Assembly (NCBI GenBank): GCA_028689735.1
Contig: JAQVCP010000016.1
Location: forward strand, 1-59,904
DNA length: 59,904 bases
Direction: 5' to 3'
Source: Hespellia sp.
GTDB lineage: Bacteria; Bacillota; Clostridia; Lachnospirales; Lachnospiraceae
Both the position numbers and the translations under genes were made by a program. Every line of letters begins with the position of its first letter. Position 1 is the first letter of the stretch. Positions 35,048 through 43,304 of this stretch are shown piece by piece. The notes beneath the pieces are model-generated. The model worked only from the letters and a program-made list of their open reading frames with translations, was not told where the DNA came from and did no database searches.

Positions 35048-35076
35048 ATTTTATCATGTTACGAGGGCAGTGACAA
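35048..35076 (-). promoter_or_regulatory. Promoter of the asnS-asnA operon
   Basis: On the minus strand: TTGTCA (35076-35071), a 17-base spacer and TAAAAT (35053-35048). No T-box leader is seen between it and asnS. Confidence 0.7.
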
Positions 35077-35087
35077 GTGGATTTCCG

Positions 35088-35157
35088 CTTGAGTTTCCGC
35101 AAAATGTAATTTTAAAATAGTTACATCTTTCGAAAGTGCCAATCTGTCAAATTTTCA
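35088..35157 (+). repeat. 70-bp direct repeat flanking the orphan prepilin gene, left copy
   Basis: Begins CTTGAGTTTCCGCAAAATGT and ends with AATTTTCA. It differs at only two positions from the copy at 36233-36302. It contains the imperfect palindrome TGTAATTTTAAAATAGTTACA (split as TGTAAT..., ...TTACA) and CTTTCGAAAG. Confidence 0.9.
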
Positions 35158-35189
35158 TCTGTGGATAAATCTGCGGAAAACTTAAGAAG

Positions 35190-35218
35190 TTGATATTATA
35201 TGGTAAAACTGTTAAAAT
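35190..35218 (+). promoter_or_regulatory. Promoter of the orphan prepilin gene
   Basis: TTGATA (35190-35195), a 17-base spacer and TAAAAT (35213-35218). Confidence 0.65.
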
Positions 35219-35264
35219 GTATATATCTTAAAAATTTTGTATCAAAATGGATTGTGAGAAGAAT

Positions 35265-36176
35265 ATGAATAGAAAAGAGAGACAAACGAGAAGGAGTAAT
35301 CGAGGATTTACATTGGTTGAATTACTGATTGTTGTGGCAATCATTGCAGTCCTGGTTGCGGTATCCGTTCCTATGGTTATACATCAATTGGAAAAAGCCA
35401 GAAGAGCGGTGTGTGTGAATGATCGTGATACGATGCGTCTGGCAGCGGCAATGGCGACATTGACAGATGACATTGATTGGACAACGTATAGTGATTCTGC
35501 GGCAGTCATTGCAAAATTAAAGGAAATGGGTTTGATTGAGGAGTTTGAATGTCAGTCTGGCGGGACAATCTATGCAGAAGAAAATAGTATTAAGGCTGGA
35601 AATGTTTCGTTTCGTTGTACCTATCATGATGATGGTGAAAAACCGGGGGATGAGGAAGAAAATTTAACAGGAACAGGTTCTGCTTTGAAAAAACTACAGG
35701 ATGCATTACAGAAAGCGTGGGAGTCTTCTAATAAGGATAAGGGAAATACGACGTTCTTGCAGGAATTTTTTAAGAAGAATAATTCTGAGGATTATTTGCA
35801 AAAAGAGAAAGTTTCGGATGTATTGACGGAAGATCAGATAGAGAAATTAGCAAAAAGCATGAATGAAAAGCAGCCTGGTTATACGGAAACGCAGATAAAG
35901 TCAGTCTTACAGAAATATGCAAACAGCGAACTGACGATTGCTCCATATGTACTGACGGATGGGACAATTGTGTATTATTATACGGAAGATGCATCACGTT
36001 TTGGAACGGATAAGCAGAACCATTCTACCACAAGTATGATGTATTACAATGGTACATGGTATATGGCCCCTATGGCCGATGCAAACAGATTGAAAACTGA
36101 TTTTTATCCGGCAAAATTCTTTTCCATGTCACCAAGTGAACTTTTTGAAAAAGAGGGGTGGATAGCTGTTAATTAA
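35265..36176 (+). CDS. Type IV prepilin-like protein (orphan, flanked by direct repeats)
   Basis: A 303-residue protein with a class III signal: a basic leader (MNRKERQTRRSNRG), then the cleavage context G/FTLVE with Glu at mature position 5 and a hydrophobic helix LLIVVAIIAVLVAVSVPMVI. PilD would cut it, and it would enter the inner membrane and pilus. The C-terminal region is much larger than that of a usual pilin, with a helical, charged part (about 125-215) and a YYYTEDASRFG / NGTWYMAP end. It stands alone with its own promoter, 5 kb before the pilus operon, between two 70-bp direct repeats. Probably a minor pilin. Confidence 0.85.
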   Translation: MNRKERQTRRSNRGFTLVELLIVVAIIAVLVAVSVPMVIHQLEKARRAVCVNDRDTMRLAAAMATLTDDIDWTTYSDSAAVIAKLKEMGLIEEFECQSGGTIYAEENSIKAGNVSFRCTYHDDGEKPGDEEENLTGTGSALKKLQDALQKAWESSNKDKGNTTFLQEFFKKNNSEDYLQKEKVSDVLTEDQIEKLAKSMNEKQPGYTETQIKSVLQKYANSELTIAPYVLTDGTIVYYYTEDASRFGTDKQNHSTTSMMYYNGTWYMAPMADANRLKTDFYPAKFFSMSPSELFEKEGWIAVN

Positions 36177-36232
36177 TATTTTTCAGGAAAAATGAAGTTG
36201 TCTTTAAAAATGTAAAAATATAGAGAACAAGA

Positions 36233-36302
36233 CTTGAGTTTCCGCAAAATGTAATTTTAAAATAGTTACATCTTCCGAAAGTGCCAATCTGCCAAATTTT
36301 CA
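36233..36302 (+). repeat. 70-bp direct repeat flanking the orphan prepilin gene, right copy
   Basis: Two substitutions relative to 35088-35157 (TCTTCCG for TCTTTCG, CTGCCAA for CTGTCAA). Confidence 0.9.
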
Positions 36303-36360
36303 AAAGAAAGAGAGCGACAGTCTGCCGGAGATGCCTTTCGCAAGTAACCAATTAGAAAGG

Positions 36361-36407
36361 ATAGCATCAAATCATTGGGGATAGCCCATGGATTTTGATG
36401 CTATTTT
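36361..36407 (+). terminator. Intrinsic terminator
   Basis: Stem ATAGCATCAAA / TTTGATGCTAT with extra pairing of GGG with CCC inside, followed by T5. It lies about 185 bases after the prepilin stop. Confidence 0.8.
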
Positions 36408-36517
36408 TAATGAAAAAGTAAGATATCTTAATTTGGGGGGGGATTTCATAAAGGAACGGGAATAATCAAGGGGATGGATAAATCCGCGTAAAATCGGCGA
36501 AATGATTGGAAATCGGG

Positions 36518-36546
36518 TTGCGGCTATAGTCGAAAAAGGGTATAAT
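36518..36546 (+). promoter_or_regulatory. Promoter of the Hpt gene
   Basis: TTGCGG (36518-36523), a 17-base spacer and TATAAT (36541-36546). Confidence 0.65.
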
Positions 36547-36607
36547 AAGGCGTATATGAAGTCTCATAAGGCAGTTTGGAAAGACACAACGGAAAGGAGC
36601 ATTACAT

Positions 36608-36976
36608 ATGGGTGCGATTTTTGATAAGTTGAAGGATTATGGAGCAGATGTTGACGGTGCACTGGAACGATTCATTGATGACAAAGAGTTCTACGAGGAA
36701 TGTGTGCAGATGTTTATGGATGAACCAGGATTTGCGGCGCTTGGAGAAGCAATTGAGGGGAAGGACTACAAGGAGGCGTTTAATCACGCACATACGCTTA
36801 AGGGCGTTGCAGGGAATCTCGGACTGACTCCGATGCTGAATGATATTTGTACGATAGTAGAAGCACTTCGCGCGGAGGATTACAGCAATTTGGCTGACCA
36901 GTATGCAGATGTGACAACTGCACTTGATACAGTGAAAGGGCTGGTTGCGCAGTCAGCAGAACCGAAAAAAGAATAA
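36608..36976 (+). CDS. Histidine phosphotransfer (Hpt) domain protein
   Basis: A 122-residue stand-alone Hpt protein, a four-helix phosphorelay intermediate. The phospho-acceptor motif HTLKGVAGNLGL stands at about residues 61-72, with the first His after HAHT. No hybrid kinase is next to it, so its partners are elsewhere or it serves the nearby regulators. An AAAGGAG site precedes the ATG. A 9-bp hairpin (TTGAAGCTG / CAGCTTCAA, 36991-37024) follows it before the antiporter gene. Confidence 0.88.
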   Translation: MGAIFDKLKDYGADVDGALERFIDDKEFYEECVQMFMDEPGFAALGEAIEGKDYKEAFNHAHTLKGVAGNLGLTPMLNDICTIVEALRAEDYSNLADQYADVTTALDTVKGLVAQSAEPKKE

Positions 36977-37065
36977 GGTATCATTGGTTGTTGAAGCTGC
37001 CCACATTTTCGCGGACAGCTTCAATCACACAATAAATAAAAAGAGGATGAGAGGAATTTAGAAGG

Positions 37066-38589
37066 ATGGATAGTGCAATGTTTATTGGAACATGGTGGTC
37101 GCTTGTACCGCCGCTACTTGCGATAATACTCGCATTGATTACAAAGGAAGTGTACAGTTCGCTGTTTATAGGGATAGCGGTGGGGGCGCTTCTCTATACC
37201 GGTTTTCAGCCGTGGGAGGCGTTCAACGCGCTCTTTACGATCATGAAGGAGAACATGAATCTGAATATTTTGATTTTCCTGGTGCTTCTTGGAATGATCG
37301 TTACACTGATGGCGAAGTCCGGAGGCTCTGCAGCGTATGGAGAATGGGCAGGATCCAAGATTAAGACCAAGAGAGCGGCACAGCTTGCAACGACAGGACT
37401 GGGGGTCTTGATTTTTATTGATGATTATTTCAACTGTCTGACCGTTGGCTCGGTGATGAGACCAGTGACGGACCGACATCAGGTATCCAGAGCCAAGCTC
37501 GCATACATCATCGATGCAACGGCAGCACCGGTGTGTATCATCGCCCCGATTTCCAGCTGGGCGGCGGCAGTCAACTCCTATGTGCCTGCGGATGCGGGAA
37601 TCACAGGATTCCAACTGTTTCTCCGCACCATACCATATAACCTGTATGCACTTTTGACACTGGCTATGGTTCTGTATATAATTGTGATGCAGTTTGACTT
37701 CGGCCTGATGAAAGAACATGAGAAAAATGCGGCAAAAGGAGATCTCTTTACCAGCGGCGGGGAAGAATTTTCCAAGTTGGAAGAGGAAGAAGAGGGCATT
37801 GTGAGTGGAAAGGTACGGGATCTTGTGCTTCCGGTACTGCTGCTGATCGTTGCAGCGATTGGGACCATGATCTATACCGGATTTTTAAATGGAGCAACCG
37901 GAGTTGTTGATGCTTTTGCCAACTGCGATGCAGAGATCAGTCTGATTTTTGCGACCTTTATGACGATTGTATTTATGATGCTGCTCTATCTGCCAAGAAA
38001 AGTGATTACCTTCAAGGAATTCATGGAAGGATTCGTAGAAGGCTTCCGACTGATGATTCCGGCCGTTTCGATTCTGATCTTTGCATGGACATTGAAGGGT
38101 GTGGGTGACGCACTGGGAATTGCTGATTTCGTGAGAGCTGTGGTTGGCTCCAATGCTTTTGCGAGCGTGATACTTCCGGCGATCATCTTCCTGATTGCAA
38201 TCTTCCTTGCATTTTCCACCGGGACAAGCTGGGGAACCTTTGCCATCCTGGTGCCGATTGTCGTTGCGATGTTCGGTGGCGCAGCGAATCTGGAGATGAT
38301 GATTATCTCCGTATCGGCAGTTCTCGCCGGAGCAGTGTGCGGAGATCATGTATCACCGATTTCTGATACGACGATTATGTCCTCCGCCGGAGCACAGAGT
38401 AACCACATCAATCATGTGTCCACACAGATGCAATACGCGGTAGTCGTTGCGGCAGTGTGTGTCGTGGGATATATTATTGCCGGAATTACAAAAATCTGGT
38501 GGCTCACACTGGTGCTGAGTCTGGCGCTGCTGCTTGCCGTGCTGACAGTGATGAGGAAAATGCTGGACAAAAAGGAAAATCAGGAATAG
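37066..38589 (+). CDS. Na+/H+ antiporter NhaC family protein
   Basis: A 507-residue membrane protein with about 12 helices. Typical segments: GTWWSLVPPLLAIILALITK at the N-terminus, DDYFNCLTVGSVMRPVTDRH near residue 120, and FSTGTSWGTFAILVPIVVAM near 385 followed by AGAVCGDHVSPISDTTIMSS. These are hallmarks of the NhaC/Na-H antiporter superfamily, some members of which exchange amino acids or organic acids instead. The ATG at 37066 has GAGAGGA 10 bases before it; an ATG at 37078 is also possible. Confidence 0.9.
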   Translation: MDSAMFIGTWWSLVPPLLAIILALITKEVYSSLFIGIAVGALLYTGFQPWEAFNALFTIMKENMNLNILIFLVLLGMIVTLMAKSGGSAAYGEWAGSKIKTKRAAQLATTGLGVLIFIDDYFNCLTVGSVMRPVTDRHQVSRAKLAYIIDATAAPVCIIAPISSWAAAVNSYVPADAGITGFQLFLRTIPYNLYALLTLAMVLYIIVMQFDFGLMKEHEKNAAKGDLFTSGGEEFSKLEEEEEGIVSGKVRDLVLPVLLLIVAAIGTMIYTGFLNGATGVVDAFANCDAEISLIFATFMTIVFMMLLYLPRKVITFKEFMEGFVEGFRLMIPAVSILIFAWTLKGVGDALGIADFVRAVVGSNAFASVILPAIIFLIAIFLAFSTGTSWGTFAILVPIVVAMFGGAANLEMMIISVSAVLAGAVCGDHVSPISDTTIMSSAGAQSNHINHVSTQMQYAVVVAAVCVVGYIIAGITKIWWLTLVLSLALLLAVLTVMRKMLDKKENQE

Positions 38590-38672
38590 AAGCTGAATAC
38601 CCAGACACAAAGATGATTGAGATATACTCAACATAGTATGAATACACGAATGAGGAGAAAATCAAAGGGACC

Positions 38673-39389
38673 ATGGGAATACGAATAGCGATTTGCGAAA
38701 AAGATGTACAGATAAGAGAATACTTAATTGCCAATCTCGAAGAGCTCTCTTTGGATTTGGACTACACTGAGTTTAGTGATGCTTATGATTTGGAAGAGGA
38801 GATTGAAGCAGATGATGCTGCCTATGATGTAATCTGCATCAGTGCAACAATCCAGAAAAAAGGAGACGGCATCGACATTGCCAGGAAGATTCGTTCCTAC
38901 AGCCTGAAGGTTAGTATTATCATCATGGCAGACAGCAAGGACTACTATAAGGAAGCATTTGACATGTTTGCTATGGCGTATTTAATTAAGCCGGTGCAGT
39001 ACAGGGAGATTGAAAGATGCTTTACCTATTACACGAAAAATAATAGTGCAGACCGGAGAGCTTCCTGGATGGTCAAGAGCAAGGGAGGAACGTGGAAGCG
39101 GCTTTTCTGCAGAGACATCCTTTATATAGAAAGTAATAACCGCGAGTTTATTGTACATATGTCTGATGGTGAGGAGATCGAGAGCTATGGCAAATTAGAC
39201 CAGGTTGTAGAACAGCTTTCTTCGGAGAACCTGATTCGGTGCCATCAGAGCTACATTGTGAATATGTTCTTCACAAGCGAGATGAAAGGGACTTCCTTTG
39301 TTATGGGAGACATAACAATCCCAATTTCCAGAAAGTATCAAAAGGCAGTAAAAGATCAGTATTATCAGTATATGTTCGGCCGCATGTAA
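38673..39389 (+). CDS. LytTR-type response regulator with a receiver lacking the acceptor Asp
   Basis: A 238-residue protein: a receiver-like domain at about residues 1-120 and a LytTR DNA-binding domain at about 138-236 (FCRDILYIESNNREFIVHMS, then LIRCHQSYIVNM, ending ISRKYQKAVKDQYY). In the receiver the acidic pair near the N-terminus and the Lys of YLIKPV are kept, but where a LDI acceptor is expected the sequence reads DVICISATIQKKGDG, with Ser in place of Asp. Signalling by normal phosphorylation is therefore unlikely. It lies just before a GHKL-like protein gene and the pilus operon and may regulate the latter. Confidence 0.85.
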   Translation: MGIRIAICEKDVQIREYLIANLEELSLDLDYTEFSDAYDLEEEIEADDAAYDVICISATIQKKGDGIDIARKIRSYSLKVSIIIMADSKDYYKEAFDMFAMAYLIKPVQYREIERCFTYYTKNNSADRRASWMVKSKGGTWKRLFCRDILYIESNNREFIVHMSDGEEIESYGKLDQVVEQLSSENLIRCHQSYIVNMFFTSEMKGTSFVMGDITIPISRKYQKAVKDQYYQYMFGRM

Positions 39390-39552
39390 GAGGCTTTGCC
39401 CCAGACGACAGAATTTTTGCTATTTACTGATATGACGAGTAAATTTGCCAAAAAAGACAAAAAAAGTGTCAAATTCAACAAAGCAGCACACAACTCATAA
39501 AGTAACCGTTATAATTGCAAGTGTAATCAAGAAAAGCAAAGGAGCGGTGAAG

Positions 39553-40032
39553 ATGAGTTGTTTAAAAAAATATAATGAACCAACCCAGACCGAGGCTCCC
39601 GTTTTTCGCCGGGTCTATACATCATATAGACGGGTGAACGAATTATTGAATGAGTTTCATGACGAACTGAAGCTCAAAGGGATTACATTTCGAGTAAAGG
39701 GGGAGGAGATAGGAACATGTGTCTTCAGTGATGCACAGACTGTGATGCTTCTGAGAGAAGCACTCAGCATGGCAGCAGAAGCAGTGGCGCGTTGCCGGGG
39801 AAGTAGTTCACATTACATTCAAGTGAATAACATGATCATGCAGCACAAACAGTTTTTAAAGATTGTCTATTCCAGTGAGAGTAATCAGGATGTTCGGGAT
39901 ATTCATTATCAGAATATGGAACAGATCTTGTTAAAAAAGGCGGGTTACATCAAGCTTGAGAATGGAGAGAATGAAAACACATTGATGATTGCAATTGACA
40001 CAGAAAAGTCAAAAAACAGGCAAAAAAAGTGA
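39553..40032 (+). CDS. Small protein resembling a degenerate GHKL ATPase domain
   Basis: A 159-residue protein with no clear family. The middle part, DAQTVMLLREALSMAAEAVA, then RCRGSSSHYIQVNN and LKIVYSSES, lines up by eye with the GHKL kinase pattern 'L-x-N-L-L-D-N-A-I-E-A-C' and the strands after it, but the key Asn of the N-box is Met. No His phospho-acceptor box and no glycine-rich G-boxes are seen. So if it is GHKL-derived, it should not bind ATP in the usual way. The start at 39553 has AGGAG at -8; a longer frame from 39445 exists. The family link is tentative. Confidence 0.5.
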   Translation: MSCLKKYNEPTQTEAPVFRRVYTSYRRVNELLNEFHDELKLKGITFRVKGEEIGTCVFSDAQTVMLLREALSMAAEAVARCRGSSSHYIQVNNMIMQHKQFLKIVYSSESNQDVRDIHYQNMEQILLKKAGYIKLENGENENTLMIAIDTEKSKNRQKK

Positions 40033-40059
40033 TTCGTGTATGAAAATGACACAAATTGG

Positions 40060-40089
40060 TTGACAGGAGTCAGTTTTGAACGGTATATT
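40060..40089 (+). promoter_or_regulatory. Promoter of the type IV pilus operon
   Basis: TTGACA (40060-40065), an 18-base spacer and TATATT (40084-40089), about 125 bases before the major pilin start. Confidence 0.75.
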
Positions 40090-40213
40090 GAAACTGACAG
40101 ACAAATGAATATGTTGATTTTATCGACATAGATGTTCTCAGATATTTCATTTGGAAAGGTGCAAAGCTGAGGACTAGGAAATGAAGAGAACAAGCAAACA
40201 GGAGGAGAAAAAC

Positions 40214-40660
40214 ATGATCAAAAACAAATTGAAAACAATGAGAGAGAAAATGAGAAAAAATGAAGGTTTTACATTGGTAGAGCTGATTGTAGTAATTGTA
40301 ATTATCCTTATTTTAGCAGCAGTATTGGTACCGAATTTATTGAAATATGTTGACAGAGCAAATCAGGCAAATTGTAAAGCGGATGCAGCTACTTTGTTAA
40401 CACAGATTCAGGCTGATTATGCTAATTCACAGACACCAGATGGAACTGATGTGGAAACTACCTATGGAGGAATCAAAGTTACAAAAGCAGAAGCAACTGT
40501 AACAGCAGCTACTGTTAAGGGCGATGATGCAGCAGCAGCCTATTTCGTTAAAGCTGAGGGTAATAGTTATGGAGAGATTACCTCATTTGCATATAATAAT
40601 GGAAAATATACTGCTGTATGGTCTGGTAATGCATGGGTAGTTAATAAGAACGCAGAATAG
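40214..40660 (+). CDS. Type IV major pilin (prepilin)
   Basis: A 148-residue prepilin. A basic leader is followed by the cleavage site G/FTLVE with Glu5, then IVVIVIILILAAVLVPNLLK, the helix that packs in the pilus core. The globular part is short, Ala/Thr-rich and has one Cys. Small size, first place in the operon, a strong promoter and an AGGAGGAG site all suggest the major pilin. The next gene starts 29 bases after its stop. A terminator-like hairpin after that gene (41146) could keep pilin levels above those of the machinery. Confidence 0.92.
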   Translation: MIKNKLKTMREKMRKNEGFTLVELIVVIVIILILAAVLVPNLLKYVDRANQANCKADAATLLTQIQADYANSQTPDGTDVETTYGGIKVTKAEATVTAATVKGDDAAAAYFVKAEGNSYGEITSFAYNNGKYTAVWSGNAWVVNKNAE

Positions 40661-40689
40661 TATAACAAACAACAAGGAGGGCCCCATAA

Positions 40690-41142
40690 ATGCAACAATC
40701 TTATGAATCCCTCGTATATACCAACAAATACAAAAGGGCGAGGAACATCGCCCTTTTAACCCTTTTAATCTGCATTGTGGTTCTTGCACCGACCCTGTGG
40801 ATTTGGGATCAGTCTATCCAGGAACGTCAGACTCTGCGTGAGGCGAAGAACATCGTCCTCAACATGAACTATCTCGGTATCGAGTATCTTGGAACAGGAG
40901 AGAGTATCTCCGATTACACAAGAAAAAGCGGTATGAGCAGGAACATGGAAGATGAAGTGATAAGCTATTCTGGCGCAGAAGGACAGGCAAACCTAGTATC
41001 ATGGGATACAAGCAATAATTGCGTTGCCACCATGAATTATCAAAAAGGCAGGTTTCTGATTGCGTATCAGTACGATGCGAAAAATGATGCGGATACTTGG
41101 CATGTATATTGGAGACTTCATACATACGATAATGAAGAATGA
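40690..41142 (+). CDS. Small membrane-anchored protein of the pilus operon, unknown
   Basis: A 150-residue protein with one N-terminal hydrophobic helix (ARNIALLTLLICIVVLAPTL, residues 17-36) followed by WIWDQSIQERQTLREAKNIV and an extracytoplasmic region of about 105 residues. The helix and following amphipathic stretch recall a pseudopilin but there is no G/FxxxE cleavage site. The C-terminal part ends DADTWHVYWRLHTYDN. An AAGGAGG site precedes the ATG. Its place between major pilin and pilD suggests a pilus-related part; I do not recognise the family. Confidence 0.75.
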   Translation: MQQSYESLVYTNKYKRARNIALLTLLICIVVLAPTLWIWDQSIQERQTLREAKNIVLNMNYLGIEYLGTGESISDYTRKSGMSRNMEDEVISYSGAEGQANLVSWDTSNNCVATMNYQKGRFLIAYQYDAKNDADTWHVYWRLHTYDNEE

Positions 41143-41145
41143 AAG

Positions 41146-41182
41146 AGGATTCATTCGGCAACAGCCGTATGGAATCCTTTTT
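41146..41182 (+). terminator. Intra-operon terminator-like hairpin
   Basis: AGGATTC...TTCGGC pairs with GCCGTA...GGAATCCT around AACA, followed by TTTTT. It lies between the second pilus gene and pilD and may act as an attenuator. Confidence 0.7.
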
Positions 41183-41190
41183 CGTCTTTT

Positions 41191-41230
41191 ACAGATGAAA
41201 GCAGAAAATATATTTTCTGTTTTCACCTGT
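41191..41230. repeat. 40-bp near-perfect palindrome before pilD
   Basis: Arms ACAGATGAAAGCAGAAAATA (41191-41210) and TATTTTCTGTTTTCACCTGT (41211-41230) match in 18 of 20 pairs; the inner 18 bases (41202-41219) are a perfect palindrome with no loop. Confidence 0.85.
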
Positions 41231-41275
41231 GAGAGAAAAACGGGAAAGAAAAATAGACAACATAGGGGAGAACAA

Positions 41276-42052
41276 ATGACAGAATTATATATATACATGG
41301 TATTGTTCGGAGTACTAATATTCTTTGCAGGAAGCTGTATTTTTTCATTTTTGAATGTGATCGTTTACCGCGTTCCGAGACAAATGTCCTTCGTAAAGGG
41401 GTTTTCAATCTGCCCGACCTGCGGCCATCAGCTGGGCGCTTTGGATTTAGTTCCAATCTGGAGCTATGTATTTCTGAAAGGAAAGTGCAGATATTGTAAG
41501 ACTTCGATCGGTTCCAGAGATACCTGGATTGAAGCATTTGGCGGGTGTGCGGCGCTTTTTTGCGCCTGGCAGTACAGGATGAACATTTTGCAAGGTGTGA
41601 CGGTATTTCTATTCCTTTGCGTGATGACTGTTGTGACATTTATGGATATCGACACCATGGAGATTGCCAATGGCTGTTGGATGTTCACGTTATTACTGGC
41701 AATCATGTCTTTCTTTGCATTTCCGGAGATTACGCTGGTACAAAGACTTATCGGGATGATTTGCATCAGTGTACCGATGCTGCTGCTGACGATGCTGGTA
41801 TCTGGGGCATTTGGCGGCGGAGACATCAAGCTGATGTTTGCCTGCGGTGCCTTCCTTGGATGGAAGCTGACACTGGTCTCTTCGCTGCTTGGAATCCTGT
41901 TTGGCGGAATCTATGGAATATATTTACTTGCGGCAAAGAAGAAGGATAAAAAGGAACATTTTGCATTCGGGCCTTTTCTGTGTCTGGGTATGACAATTGG
42001 ATGGTTTTATGGTATGCAGATATTTGACTGGTATACGGGCTTTCTGATATAA
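41276..42052 (+). CDS. pilD: Prepilin peptidase
   Basis: A 258-residue membrane aspartyl protease that cuts and usually N-methylates prepilins. It has the FSFLNVIVYRVPR start, the cytosolic zinc motif CPTCGHQL...CRYCKTSIGSRD (two CxxC pairs, about residues 46-74), and both catalytic Asp regions: FMDIDTMEIAN near 124 and GGGDIKLMFACGAFLGW near 183. The start at 41276 has an AGGGGAG site; a longer frame from 41060 would overlap the upstream gene, terminator and palindrome. It should process the pilins and the giant prepilin of this locus. Confidence 0.94.
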   Translation: MTELYIYMVLFGVLIFFAGSCIFSFLNVIVYRVPRQMSFVKGFSICPTCGHQLGALDLVPIWSYVFLKGKCRYCKTSIGSRDTWIEAFGGCAALFCAWQYRMNILQGVTVFLFLCVMTVVTFMDIDTMEIANGCWMFTLLLAIMSFFAFPEITLVQRLIGMICISVPMLLLTMLVSGAFGGGDIKLMFACGAFLGWKLTLVSSLLGILFGGIYGIYLLAAKKKDKKEHFAFGPFLCLGMTIGWFYGMQIFDWYTGFLI

Positions 42053-42089
42053 TAAGTTATTAAAAGAAAATTTGGGGAGGTAGGCTTAC

Positions 42090-43286
42090 ATGGCACAATT
42101 TAAGTACACTGCACAAGATTATGAAGGCAAGAAAAAGACAGGTACGATGAATGCTTCGGACGAGGGCGAATTGCAGCAAAAGCTCCATGAGCAGGAACTG
42201 TTCCTGGTGTCATCCAAGGAAGTGAATTCAAACAAGGCGAAGAAGCAGTTCAAGTCCAGTGTCCTTGCAGATTTCAGCCGACAGCTGTCTACCCTGGTAG
42301 GCGCCGGAGTTACCCTGGTTCGGGCACTTACCATCATCTCCCAGGGCGAATCCATTAAGCCTAAGGAGCGGGTTGTATACGAAGACATGATGCGCCAGAT
42401 CAAGCAGGGTATTTCCCTTTCCAACGCCATGGAAGCACAGAACGGAGTCTTCCCCACCCTTATGATTTACATGTTCCGCTCAGCAGAGAGCAGCGGTAAC
42501 ATGGAGAAGGTTTCCATGCAGATGGCACTGCTCTATGAAAAAGAGCATAAGCTCAATGGCAAGATTTCCAGCTCCATGACCTATCCGAAGATTTTGACGG
42601 TAATGATAATCGGAGTTATTCTGATTTTAACAAAATTTGTCCTTCCGCAGTTTGAAGAGATGTTCTCTTCGATGGAGACACTTCCGCTGCCGACGTTAAT
42701 TCTCATGGGAATCAGCGATTTTATGCAGAGCTACTGGTATATTGCAATCGCAGCACTTTTGGGAGTGTGGGTTGGCTGGAGAGCGCTGATGAAGCTGGAA
42801 AGGTTCCGGCGCGGATGGCACAGAAAACTACTTCATATGCCGCTTATAGGAAAACTGCAGAAGACCATTTGCACCTCCAGGTTTGCAAGGACATTGAGCT
42901 CTCTATACACCGCGGGGATTCCACTGGCATCCTGTCTGCAGATTGCAAGAAAGACCGTGGGGAATGATTACATAGATTCACAGTTTGATGAAGTGATTTC
43001 ATTTGTCCGGGCAGGAAATAACTTAAGCGATGGATTGGATATGGTGGATGGCTTCAACAGAAAATTGTCAGATTCCATCCGGGTTGGAGAGGAAACGGGA
43101 AGTCTGGATTCTATGTTGGAATCGTCAGCTGATTCCATGGAATATGATGCAGATATCGCGATCAACAAGATGGTTTCTTATGTTGAACCGGTAATGCTGA
43201 TTATCATGGGTATCGTTGTAGCGTTTGTTCTGGCAGCGGTATTCAGCGCAATGTATGGTTCTTACGACAGCATTGGCAGCATGTAG
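42090..43286 (+). CDS. pilC: Type IV pilus inner-membrane platform protein
   Basis: A 398-residue GspF/PilC family protein with two homologous GspF domains: the first about residues 55-180 (FSRQLSTLVGAGVTLVRALT) and the second about 260-385 (FARTLSSLYTAGIPLASCLQ). Three membrane helices are visible (near 160-180, 205-225 and 365-390). It links the assembly ATPase PilB with the pilus base. A GGGGAGG site precedes the ATG. Confidence 0.95.
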   Translation: MAQFKYTAQDYEGKKKTGTMNASDEGELQQKLHEQELFLVSSKEVNSNKAKKQFKSSVLADFSRQLSTLVGAGVTLVRALTIISQGESIKPKERVVYEDMMRQIKQGISLSNAMEAQNGVFPTLMIYMFRSAESSGNMEKVSMQMALLYEKEHKLNGKISSSMTYPKILTVMIIGVILILTKFVLPQFEEMFSSMETLPLPTLILMGISDFMQSYWYIAIAALLGVWVGWRALMKLERFRRGWHRKLLHMPLIGKLQKTICTSRFARTLSSLYTAGIPLASCLQIARKTVGNDYIDSQFDEVISFVRAGNNLSDGLDMVDGFNRKLSDSIRVGEETGSLDSMLESSADSMEYDADIAINKMVSYVEPVMLIIMGIVVAFVLAAVFSAMYGSYDSIGSM

Positions 43287-43304
43287 CTTAAGAAGGAGGA
43301 AGAT

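Larger units (their letters stand above)
36177..36607. other. Intergenic region between the orphan prepilin and Hpt genes
   Basis: It contains the right 70-bp direct repeat (36233-36302), a terminator-like hairpin (36361-36407), a G8 run near 36434-36443 and the Hpt promoter (36518-36546). I see no gene. Confidence 0.6.

Noticed and set aside
36303-36360. c-di-GMP riboswitch before the Hpt gene
   Set aside because: The stretch lacks the conserved GEMM loops; only an ordinary terminator follows.
41060-41275. Longer N-terminus for PilD
   Set aside because: It would read through the previous gene's end, a terminator hairpin and the 40-bp palindrome.
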